Notes under the pieces: generated by a model
What the model was told of the DNA's origin: nothing
Databases searched by the model: none
The model's input: only the letters and a program-made list of their open reading frames with translations
From: an uncultured Chlorobiaceae bacterium
Lineage (GTDB): Bacteria > Bacteroidota > Chlorobiia > Chlorobiales > Chlorobiaceae
Direction of reading: 5' to 3'
Length of the DNA stretch: 10,574 nucleotides
NCBI GenBank assembly: GCA_903929845.1
Contig: CAIYWF010000193.1
Span: forward strand, 1 to 10,574
Program-made: the position numbers and the translations under genes
Part shown: one piece after another, positions 1-6,843 of the stretch
Layout: every line of letters starts with the position of its first letter
How positions within the stretch are numbered: the first letter of the stretch is position 1

Positions 1-7
1 AAGTGTC

Positions 8-409
8 ATGAACATTGTATGCGATACGAATGTTCTTGTTTCAGGCGTACTTTTCGGCGGGAACCCAAGAGAGGTATTGCGTTTGTGTTCGACGCTGAGG
101 GTGGTCAATTTCATTTCGTCGGACATTATGAAAGAGGTTGAGGATGTTCTGCGACGTCCAAAATTTGGACTGCTTCCGGAACAGGTGTACCGGATTATGG
201 GAATTTTCATGGAGACATTCGCAATGGTTACTCCAACCATTACCGTTGAAGATATAACAGGAGATCCTGATGATAACCGGATTCTTGAAGCTGCTTATGC
301 TGCTGAGGCGCAGACAATAGTCTCCGGTGACAACCATTTGCCTGAACTGATTTCATGGAGAGGAATTTCTGTTCTTACGCCTGCTGATTTTTTGATTTTC
401 CCGCAATAA
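8..409 (+). CDS. PIN-domain ribonuclease, putative VapC-like toxin
   Basis: A 133-residue protein with the layout of the PIN family described as 'putative toxin-antitoxin system toxin component'. The acidic metal-binding positions of a PIN fold are visible: D6 in CDTNVL, E43 or E45 in MKEVEDVL, D89 in DPDDNRILEAA, and D108 in SGDNHLPEL. Members are Mg-dependent RNases, usually inhibited by a small antitoxin encoded just upstream. The ATG is only 7 bases from the window edge, so no ribosome site can be judged. A TGA at 9-11 overlaps this ATG, and one frame ending there (codons for V-S-stop) stays open to the edge, as expected for a translationally coupled antitoxin lying outside. The gene converges on cas6 with a 66-base gap and is on the opposite strand, so it is probably not part of the CRISPR operon. 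The family call is firm; toxin activity is inferred. Confidence 0.85.
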   Translation: MNIVCDTNVLVSGVLFGGNPREVLRLCSTLRVVNFISSDIMKEVEDVLRRPKFGLLPEQVYRIMGIFMETFAMVTPTITVEDITGDPDDNRILEAAYAAEAQTIVSGDNHLPELISWRGISVLTPADFLIFPQ

Positions 410-475
410 CGTCCTCTTTCACTTCCCCACCTTCCAGCAAGCCGCCTCATGGCCAGCCTCCCAGGCAACCAAGGA

Positions 476-1333
476 TCATTCGCCATAACCCGGCATCTCT
501 CTCTTTGCTGAATGATCATCCTCTACATCGTGGGCTAAATGCCCGACATCAACCTTCACCATACCAAACCCCTGCGAGTTCTTTTCCCCAAACCCGCACT
601 CATAACCAACCTCAATCAGTTCACGAGGAGCTTTCAGCCTGAACGGCGCAAGCGTACCCTTGATTTTTGTTTCATCACTTTTCCCCTCCTTCAGCGTTAT
701 CAACTTCTGGATTTTGCCATTCATCCGCTCAACATAAGCATGATCAATTGCAAAGCTGAATTGCTCACTTGCGCAGGCAAATTCCCGCCCATGCAGCACC
801 TGATATTTCCGCAAAAGATTTTCAAGCAAAACCCGTTCAAACTCCCGTTCACCCGGAAAAAGATACTGAGGATACTGCTCAAGCTCACGCTTAGTTGTAC
901 AGACGAAAGGTGAAAGCATGATAAACGGCATGTCGTCACTCAAGTCAGGTGAATCAAGCTTGCGAACCGTCTCAACCCTGAACCGTTGATTCCCGATCCA
1001 GACCAACGGCTCCTGCAACAGGCCAATCACCAGATGCTCAATAAACTCATTCTTTGGCGAAGAGACCGTAACATGCAGCAAGCCTTCGGCGGTACTCATT
1101 GTCCCGTTCTCGTGTATCACCCACTTATGATGGTTTCCTGGATACAGCGGGGAAAAAGTGAACAGCTTGAAGGCCCTGTTCTGCAACCGGTACCCTTGCT
1201 CATGCAACCGTTCGGCATAGTCGCTTGAGCTTTTATCGACGATGTTGTAGATGAGGGAGGATATGAGGTGGCTGTTGTTTATTGGAAGCGTGACGGTACG
1301 CTTGCGATGCGATAGTTTGAGGCAAATACGCAT
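476..1333 (-). CDS. cas6: Cas6 CRISPR RNA endoribonuclease
   Basis: A 285-residue Cas6, the metal-independent RAMP endonuclease that cuts pre-crRNA within its repeats to release crRNAs. The start MRICLKLSHRK followed by a LP.N.........IYNIV segment is the typical first strand and helix. H44 in ERLHEQGY fits the catalytic histidine position, and Y29 and K56 (AFKLFTFS) are candidates for the other members of the triad. The C-terminal glycine-rich loop, GFGEKNSQGFGMV at 247-259, is the family hallmark. About 25 hydrophilic residues follow the loop, a short acidic and basic tail. It is the last gene of the minus-strand run, 6 bases after the CARF-HEPN gene. No Shine-Dalgarno is visible before the ATG. 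Its base composition (about 50-55 % GC where counted) is far above that of the effector genes upstream, suggesting a different history. Confidence 0.93.
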   Translation of the reverse strand: MRICLKLSHRKRTVTLPINNSHLISSLIYNIVDKSSSDYAERLHEQGYRLQNRAFKLFTFSPLYPGNHHKWVIHENGTMSTAEGLLHVTVSSPKNEFIEHLVIGLLQEPLVWIGNQRFRVETVRKLDSPDLSDDMPFIMLSPFVCTTKRELEQYPQYLFPGEREFERVLLENLLRKYQVLHGREFACASEQFSFAIDHAYVERMNGKIQKLITLKEGKSDETKIKGTLAPFRLKAPRELIEVGYECGFGEKNSQGFGMVKVDVGHLAHDVEDDHSAKREMPGYGE

Positions 1334-1339
1334 CGTTAT

Positions 1340-2953
1340 TTAGTTTGAATGATTGAAATCGGTAAATTTTGCAAATTCAAATGGAGCTTGTAATTCTTCA
1401 AAAGAATTACCTTCCAAACCTGTTTCATTTTGATAGGTTGTGATGAAAAGTGTAATAAATGACTTCGTTGTTTCTTGAAATTGTAACATTTGTTCATGTG
1501 TATCAGCAATTTTTTCTTTTGAGAAGCAAGAAAAATGCGCAAAATCATTACGAATAGTTAAATATGAACAAATATTATCGATAGTTAAATACGGTGCTAT
1601 TTCATAAAATCGACTTCCATTTTTCCATTTTAATGATATCCCAGCATTATAGATTTTCACCGAATTATGTTCATTTTTTCCATGAAAAAGAAATTTTATT
1701 GAACCGCTAGCTTCGGGTGAATGTTGCTTATTATTATGGGGGTTAACACCAAAATCAAAAACTCCTTCTAATTTGCCAGTTATAGACATATCAAATAATC
1801 TATAACTACATAAAATTTCAATCGCTTGTGTAAAGTGAAGGGCAGATTTATCAAATTCTTCTAAGTACAATGAATCTGAACCTCGTTTCCATCTATCAAG
1901 AGCCAGCAATATTGAACCATAAGCGTTATTTCTCAGGTGATGACATTGAGATAAAGATTTAAGAATATTGCAATGTTTCTCTCTATAATAATTAAAATAA
2001 ATACCTTGTTTTAACTGAGCGTTAATTTGTGATTGTGAATAATTAAATTTTTGCCACTCTATATAACAATTTGCTGCGGTTTTAATTTGTATCAGACGAT
2101 TTCGCTCTTTTTCTAAGTCGTAATCTATAACTTTATCCTTTATTAGTTTACTAATTGCTTGTCCTACAAATTTATTGACAGCATCAAAATCTTGTCTCAC
2201 CCAAAGCTCCTGAATGAGTGATTCTTCGCGGACATTATATATATCGTAAGGATTGGGAAGAATGTGGATAAATTCTGTTCCTGGCAAAGGGTATGTATTA
2301 TGGTATTCTTCAAAGTCAACATAATAAATTTGGCAATCGGTTATAGATGCAGCAAGAAAAGAACCACCTATCATTGATTTTTTTCCACCTGAAATATCTA
2401 CTCCAACTGTTGATTTTTCTCCTGTCCCTTCAGATGTTTTGTATTCATCTGAAATTCGTTTTACAATTTTAAAAACGTTATTTGGCTCTGTATTTCCTAA
2501 TAAAATTGATCGGATATAATCATTATTTTTTGATACTGCTTTTACAAAAATGTAAATAGGATCATCATTAGAAAACTTATGAAGCGAAATTTTGTTATTA
2601 AAATCATTTTGTTTAAGTGTGTCTAAAATTTTTTCTTTTACGTGTGCGGTGTCCTTTGAATAGATTAAAACAAGTTTTTCTGTTGGACGAATGGTAAGAA
2701 TTGATAATAGTAATGGGTCTAACGATGATCCTACAGTTACACATAGGCATTTTGGTGACGGACATTTTTTGTATCTCTTGTTATAACGTTTATTGAGTAA
2801 TACAAGTGATCTCGGTAACAGTTCATTTAAAATCCAATCCTCATTATCTCTATTATTTTCAGCATCACTAAAAATTCTAATAAACTCATTCGAATCAACA
2901 GTTGTTATGCCCAGCTTTAGAAATTGCTCTGGAATGTATGTCTCATAATTCAT
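1340..2953 (-). CDS. CARF-HEPN cyclic-oligoadenylate-activated ribonuclease (Csm6/Csx1-like, TIGR02710 type)
   Basis: A 537-residue ancillary effector of type III systems. The N-terminal part carries CARF-like elements: CVTVGSSLDPLLLSI at 71-85, then LVLIYSKDTAHVKEKIL, and the ligand-loop-like stretch GVDISGGKKSMIGGS at 184-198. The arrangement resembles the CRISPR-associated TIGR02710 family more than classical Csm6. The C-terminal region is helical and holds an R-x4-H HEPN motif, R468 to H473 (RNDFAH). The family senses cyclic oligoadenylate made by Cas10, which activates non-specific RNA cleavage by the HEPN dimer. The middle (about 295-385) has the helical LLALDRW...F..A..HFTQAIEIL pattern of this family. 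The ATG overlaps the csm5 stop by 4 bases (ATGA). It is preceded by a strong AGGAG with 7-base spacing that lies inside the csm5 coding end, so the start is secure. Very AT-rich. Which ring size (cA4 or cA6) it binds cannot be read from sequence. Confidence 0.85.
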   Translation of the reverse strand: MNYETYIPEQFLKLGITTVDSNEFIRIFSDAENNRDNEDWILNELLPRSLVLLNKRYNKRYKKCPSPKCLCVTVGSSLDPLLLSILTIRPTEKLVLIYSKDTAHVKEKILDTLKQNDFNNKISLHKFSNDDPIYIFVKAVSKNNDYIRSILLGNTEPNNVFKIVKRISDEYKTSEGTGEKSTVGVDISGGKKSMIGGSFLAASITDCQIYYVDFEEYHNTYPLPGTEFIHILPNPYDIYNVREESLIQELWVRQDFDAVNKFVGQAISKLIKDKVIDYDLEKERNRLIQIKTAANCYIEWQKFNYSQSQINAQLKQGIYFNYYREKHCNILKSLSQCHHLRNNAYGSILLALDRWKRGSDSLYLEEFDKSALHFTQAIEILCSYRLFDMSITGKLEGVFDFGVNPHNNKQHSPEASGSIKFLFHGKNEHNSVKIYNAGISLKWKNGSRFYEIAPYLTIDNICSYLTIRNDFAHFSCFSKEKIADTHEQMLQFQETTKSFITLFITTYQNETGLEGNSFEELQAPFEFAKFTDFNHSN

Positions 2954-4389
2954 ATGAGGTCTCCTTCTAAATGGGTTTCACCGAAACTAAGATTAGCCCA
3001 ACCCATTGGGTAAGTGATTTTATTCTTTTCTTTAATAAGCCTTTTAGTGTTAGGAGCAACAAGATCTTCTTTGCTCTTATCAGTTAGGCTAAGGTTTCGT
3101 ATATCTTTTCTGTAATGTCGCCCATTATTGTCAATAATTGGAAACAGTGTTAGCCCCATTAAGCCGCTTCCATATCCTAACCTGAAATTAACCGGACTTT
3201 TCTTGTAAAAATCAATTACTTTTCCAACGCTTGATTCAATATGTTCAGAGTTCCCCCTCATTATAGAAGGTATCATTTCAGTAGAACTTGATGATGTATT
3301 TAAGTTTTCGTTTTTCTCATTGCTTTCTGCTAACTTATCATATTCAATATATAATGACATTAGAGTTACATTTTTTCTCTTTTCAAATACAGCTTTTTCA
3401 AAACGACGCTGAACATATTCCTCTCTTGTTTCTGTAATTTTTTCTTTTACGGTAAGCTTATCTTGTATTGGTGATGGCTTTTTTTCTTTGTAAAAGAAAT
3501 GCTGTTCTTCCTGCCAAACAAAATTGTAAAATTTTTCAAGGCACGGTTTAATATCTGCAATTGATGAAATCGGTATTTTGAAATGAGGTGATTCTAAGCT
3601 GATTTTACTTGCAAATTGATTCAGAAGAATATGGTCAAGTGTGATTATAAAAGTACAAGTGGTTGAATTAGGTAGGTAACATTCACGATTTGAAATCTTC
3701 CAAAAAGGTTTTTCAAGTTCTTGATCTTTGTTTAGGTACAAAACAAAGATGTCTCTATTTTGAACTTCAATTTCAGAAGAATCCGAAACAATAATTGCTT
3801 TCATAAAATCAGTCAATGCACCATTTTTTTTGTCGAAGGATATTTCTCTATTACCGTCTGAAATTTTGAAATTCTGAAAAACCTTTTCGATTAAATCATC
3901 ATCAAGTGTTTTATGCTTTTCGTTCAAACGAGAATTTATTACAGCACTCAAATATGTTGAATTTAAAAAAGGAATATAGTTTTCAAGAATACTATGCAGT
4001 ATAGCTGTACGAATTGCACCTTTTATGCTTGTTCCTGGAATATATGCAGCTCCGTTACCATTGCGAATAAATTGTTCAGACTCATAAGATACATACACCG
4101 CTTTCGCTAGTTTCATATATATCTCTTCATTAATAGGATAGCTTTTCGAATTTAAGAATTTAGTTAATATTTCTTGAGGTGGATCATAATTAATGTTTTC
4201 CATAGAAAATTTCACATAATCATCAAGCCAGTTTTTTCCTAACAAGAATATTGATAGTTTTTGATCATCAAGAATAATAAGTTTTCCATTATATTGGACG
4301 GTATCAGAACCATAATTCGAATTACCTGCCGAAATATGAATGGGTGAAGTTGGGGTAAGAGTAACCGTAGATGTTTCAAATCGCTTCAT
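2950..4389 (-). CDS. csm5: Csm5, RAMP-family cap subunit of the type III-A complex
   Basis: A 479-residue Csm5, which caps the 3' end of the crRNA in the Csm complex and takes part in crRNA maturation. Family signatures are the first strand TLTPTSPIHISAG (residues 10-22), AAYIPGTSIKGAIRTAIL at 114-131, the glycine-rich loop RLGYGSGLMGLTLFP at 403-417, and the C-terminal TKRLIKEK....YPMGWANLSF. It is longer than many Csm5 proteins. The extra length appears to be a charged, low-complexity stretch at about 300-385, with a lysine/glutamate-rich part and a run of four serines. The start overlaps the csm4 stop by 4 bases (ATGA), with an A-rich AAGGA-type ribosome site upstream inside csm4. The stop overlaps the next gene in the same way. 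These overlaps indicate translational coupling through csm4, csm5 and the CARF-HEPN gene. Confidence 0.9.
   Translation of the reverse strand: MKRFETSTVTLTPTSPIHISAGNSNYGSDTVQYNGKLIILDDQKLSIFLLGKNWLDDYVKFSMENINYDPPQEILTKFLNSKSYPINEEIYMKLAKAVYVSYESEQFIRNGNGAAYIPGTSIKGAIRTAILHSILENYIPFLNSTYLSAVINSRLNEKHKTLDDDLIEKVFQNFKISDGNREISFDKKNGALTDFMKAIIVSDSSEIEVQNRDIFVLYLNKDQELEKPFWKISNRECYLPNSTTCTFIITLDHILLNQFASKISLESPHFKIPISSIADIKPCLEKFYNFVWQEEQHFFYKEKKPSPIQDKLTVKEKITETREEYVQRRFEKAVFEKRKNVTLMSLYIEYDKLAESNEKNENLNTSSSSTEMIPSIMRGNSEHIESSVGKVIDFYKKSPVNFRLGYGSGLMGLTLFPIIDNNGRHYRKDIRNLSLTDKSKEDLVAPNTKRLIKEKNKITYPMGWANLSFGETHLEGDLI
2961..2965 (-). promoter_or_regulatory. Shine-Dalgarno site of the CARF-HEPN gene, inside csm5
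   Basis: AGGAG on the minus strand lies 7 bases before the ATG at 2953 and is encoded by the Glu-Gly-Asp codons near the csm5 end. It is the strongest ribosome site of the overlapping gene pairs and implies efficient coupled translation of the ribonuclease. Confidence 0.65.
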
Positions 4390-5483
4390 TTCTTTTTTCC
4401 TTTTCCTTTACTTTTATTCAGTTGTAAGTTTTTATATGGTTCAGGAATTGTAACAAGGAATGTTTTTCCAAAACGATAAATAGGATGAGGGAAATCGGGA
4501 GGGGATAAATTAATGGTTATGCCTTTCGGGGCGATACTGTGTTCAAATACACTGCCTTCTGAAAACATTGAAACGGTTTGACGTTTCATTTGAAAAAAAT
4601 TCTGAGTAGAAAATGTCCACCCTTTTCGAAGTATCAAATCGTGGTAAAAATCTTCATTTGAAGTCTTAAGTATTTCTATTTCATCATTTGAAGGATATGA
4701 AAGTGAAAGTGAACATTGATAATGTAAAGATGTTCCAAATAAAAAATAAAATGGCGAGTTTTGTTCAATTGAAATGAGAATACCATTCTTGCTATCACTA
4801 TCAACTCTGAATCTCCCAAGACCCATGTTTCTTTCACCACCAAGTCCAAGACGATTTAACGAGAGTAATCCTTTGTTAAACTTATCCTTGATATTTTTAA
4901 TATCTTTTTGGTTTTCATCTAAACCAACAAAAAAATACAAGCCAGCATTTTTATTTTCAATAAACGTTTGTTGACTTTGATAAAATATATTGCTTGCCGC
5001 AGTAAGTCTATCTTGGCTATGTTTTGCAATAATATTCTCTTCAAAGAGTTGACCGTAATCAAGCTTTTTTCGTAATTCAGTTTCATCCTTACTAAATACA
5101 CCTTCTTCAGGTGTATGTATCAACCAATTCTTAAACATCTGTAAAGGAATCCACTGTGCTTGCTTGATTAACTTTTCAATTTTAGCTTTGTCTTTATGCT
5201 TTAACGAGTGAAGCCAAGCACAAGGGATTTTAGGCTTGGGAAGAAAGAATCCTATTTCACTATTGGAAGAGTAAAACGATGTGGAAGAAAGTAAAATATG
5301 TTCTTTTACTTTACTTAAATCCTCCCCTGAGAAAATACCAAACTTTATCCATGCGTTACAAAGAGCACTAAATAGTGTATCGGAATGCAGATACGGCTGA
5401 GCCTTTTCAACCCCGATAGCCATTTCGTCAGCACCAAACCGAACAGGTGTCGTAAAACTTAACTTAACAAGATAGTATTTCAT
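4386..5483 (-). CDS. csm4: Csm4, RAMP-family 5'-handle-binding subunit of the type III-A complex
   Basis: A 365-residue Csm4, the Cas5-like RAMP subunit that holds the 5' handle of crRNA and docks Cas10. Signatures visible are the opening strand YYLVKLSFTTPVRFG, the YLHSDTLFSALCNAW segment at 31-45 that is highly typical of Csm4, a SRLTAASN-like QDRLTAASNIFY stretch at 157-168, and the glycine-rich loop LGLGGERNMGLGRF at 212-225. The protein ends in a lysine/glycine-rich tail (SKGKGKKK) that probably adds non-specific RNA affinity. The ATG lies 20 bases after the csm3 stop, and its ribosome site is poor (only a GAG close to the start). The stop overlaps the csm5 ATG by 4 bases. Confidence 0.92.
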   Translation of the reverse strand: MKYYLVKLSFTTPVRFGADEMAIGVEKAQPYLHSDTLFSALCNAWIKFGIFSGEDLSKVKEHILLSSTSFYSSNSEIGFFLPKPKIPCAWLHSLKHKDKAKIEKLIKQAQWIPLQMFKNWLIHTPEEGVFSKDETELRKKLDYGQLFEENIIAKHSQDRLTAASNIFYQSQQTFIENKNAGLYFFVGLDENQKDIKNIKDKFNKGLLSLNRLGLGGERNMGLGRFRVDSDSKNGILISIEQNSPFYFLFGTSLHYQCSLSLSYPSNDEIEILKTSNEDFYHDLILRKGWTFSTQNFFQMKRQTVSMFSEGSVFEHSIAPKGITINLSPPDFPHPIYRFGKTFLVTIPEPYKNLQLNKSKGKGKKK

Positions 5484-5503
5484 TACTCGTCAAGGGATTG
5501 GGG

Positions 5504-6367
5504 TTAAACTTCTGGCTTGTAAAAAGCGGCAATATATTTCTTGATTTCTTCACTATCCTGATTTATTTTAATTTTTACTGCGTTAAGTGTGTCTATCGCT
5601 CCGGTTTTCTTTCCGGCCTCAGAACGCAAGATTTGCTTTGCTGTTGAAACGGTAACTTCTAAATCCTCAAATGAGACTTGTCCATATCCACGAGATCCGT
5701 TGCCGCCTAAGTAACTATATTCAACTAAAATTAGAGCCTCTATCAAGGCATTTATATCCTCAATCATTGTTTCTAAATAATCCTCAAATGATTCTTTTTG
5801 CTCATTTCCAAGACACAATTTTTTACCGGGACCTTCAATTATCTCAATATTATAGTCAAGGTGAAGTTTGAAGGTTGAATCTTTAGCAACACGTTCATTT
5901 GTTCGAGGATTTGCATGAGCAGAGAGTCTATCTAATGTGTTTTCTGATTTTATTTCCAGTTTGTAATCAATAGGGTATAAATCATGTACAACTAATCGGG
6001 CAGGAAAATTCAGTTTATTAGAGACTTCGGCCGTAGCGCCGAAAAGTCTTGAAAAATCATCTTGAAGCGCTTCGTTAATATCGTCTGCTTCATAACGAAA
6101 TATCTTTTCAGTTCCACCGCTTCGATTGGATTGCTTGCCACGTGCTTTTTCTAAAAGGCTTCGCATTTTGCCTTTAAGGGAACTACCGGGTATATATGGT
6201 TTATTATCCGATGTTTTTATAACATATTTGTCAATACCGCCGATTTTAAGATCATCGTTTCCGCCTCCGATATGTAACCCCGTTTTACATATTAATGTCC
6301 CTTCAAGTTTAATTTGACCGAGAAATCGGATAGATAACTCTTTACGATTATCGTTTTTTATTAACAT
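5504..6367 (-). CDS. csm3: Csm3, backbone RNase subunit of the type III-A complex
   Basis: A 287-residue Csm3, the repeated Cas7-like backbone subunit that cuts target RNA at 6-nt intervals. The signature LHIGGGNDDLKIGGIDKYVI (31-50) contains D46, which aligns with the catalytic aspartate known from characterised Csm3 proteins, so target-RNA cleavage should be intact. It is followed by PYIPGSSLKGKMRSLLEKA at 57-75, the RLFGATAEV...FPARLVVHD segment at 107-129 and the glycine-rich YLGGNGSRGYGQVSF loop at 219-233. About 50 residues follow the loop, somewhat more than in short Csm3 proteins. A good AAGGA ribosome site sits 7 bases before the ATG, and the gap from csm2 is 25 bases. Next is csm4, 20 bases on. 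Confidence 0.94.
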   Translation of the reverse strand: MLIKNDNRKELSIRFLGQIKLEGTLICKTGLHIGGGNDDLKIGGIDKYVIKTSDNKPYIPGSSLKGKMRSLLEKARGKQSNRSGGTEKIFRYEADDINEALQDDFSRLFGATAEVSNKLNFPARLVVHDLYPIDYKLEIKSENTLDRLSAHANPRTNERVAKDSTFKLHLDYNIEIIEGPGKKLCLGNEQKESFEDYLETMIEDINALIEALILVEYSYLGGNGSRGYGQVSFEDLEVTVSTAKQILRSEAGKKTGAIDTLNAVKIKINQDSEEIKKYIAAFYKPEV

Positions 6368-6392
6368 AATAATTTCCTTATTTCAATATTTT

Positions 6393-6839
6393 TTAATCAT
6401 TTAATGCCTCAAAATGGGCAGTAATTGAATCGATTAATTTTAGAAAACAAACAAAATCATCTTCAGATTTAATTTTGTCAGCTTTTATTATTGTATCAAT
6501 AAAATCATAAAAGGTTTTCATTTTCTCTGATTGGCGACTATATCCGTGAAGTAGGGCAATTCTTAGAAGTTTTATTTGTGATATTTTTTGTTCAATATTT
6601 TCTAAATTCTCAAAACTTTTAATCTCATCTACATATCGTCGTAATTGACTATATTTTAGCTTTTCAGAAAAGGCTTTATATCCGATGATTTGACCGTACT
6701 TAACAATACTACCGGCATCAATTTTTTCTAAGTTAATGCGGGTTAGATTGCTCGCTAATTCAGATCCATTTATATTTTTGGTATTTTCTATAGCCTCTTT
6801 CCAATCACTCGGTAACGATTCTTCTGTATATATTGCCAT
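6393..6839 (-). CDS. csm2: Csm2, small helical subunit of the type III-A complex
   Basis: The small alpha-helical subunit that lines the target-RNA groove between crRNA and target in the Csm complex. The protein is 148 residues from the ATG chosen here (MAIYTEESL). The frame is also open from a GTG at 6854, five codons earlier, which would overlap cas10. I prefer the ATG because a strong GGAGG lies 8 bases upstream of it, within the last codons of cas10. Family traits are LKYSQLRRYVDEIKSF, the LLRIALLHGYSRQS helix that matches the usual L..A...GR region, and the closing FLKLIDSITAHFEAL helix. No enzymatic residues are expected. It lies between cas10 and csm3, exactly where csm2 belongs. Among the most AT-rich genes here (about 22 % GC in one sampled block). 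Confidence 0.9.
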   Translation of the reverse strand: MAIYTEESLPSDWKEAIENTKNINGSELASNLTRINLEKIDAGSIVKYGQIIGYKAFSEKLKYSQLRRYVDEIKSFENLENIEQKISQIKLLRIALLHGYSRQSEKMKTFYDFIDTIIKADKIKSEDDFVCFLKLIDSITAHFEALND

Positions 6840-6843
6840 TTTT

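Noticed and set aside
539..913. Plus-strand open frame of 124 codons opposite cas6
   Set aside because: It is antisense to the clear Cas6 reading, including near its conserved glycine-rich loop, shows no family resemblance, and is explained by stop-poor complement of GC-richer coding DNA.
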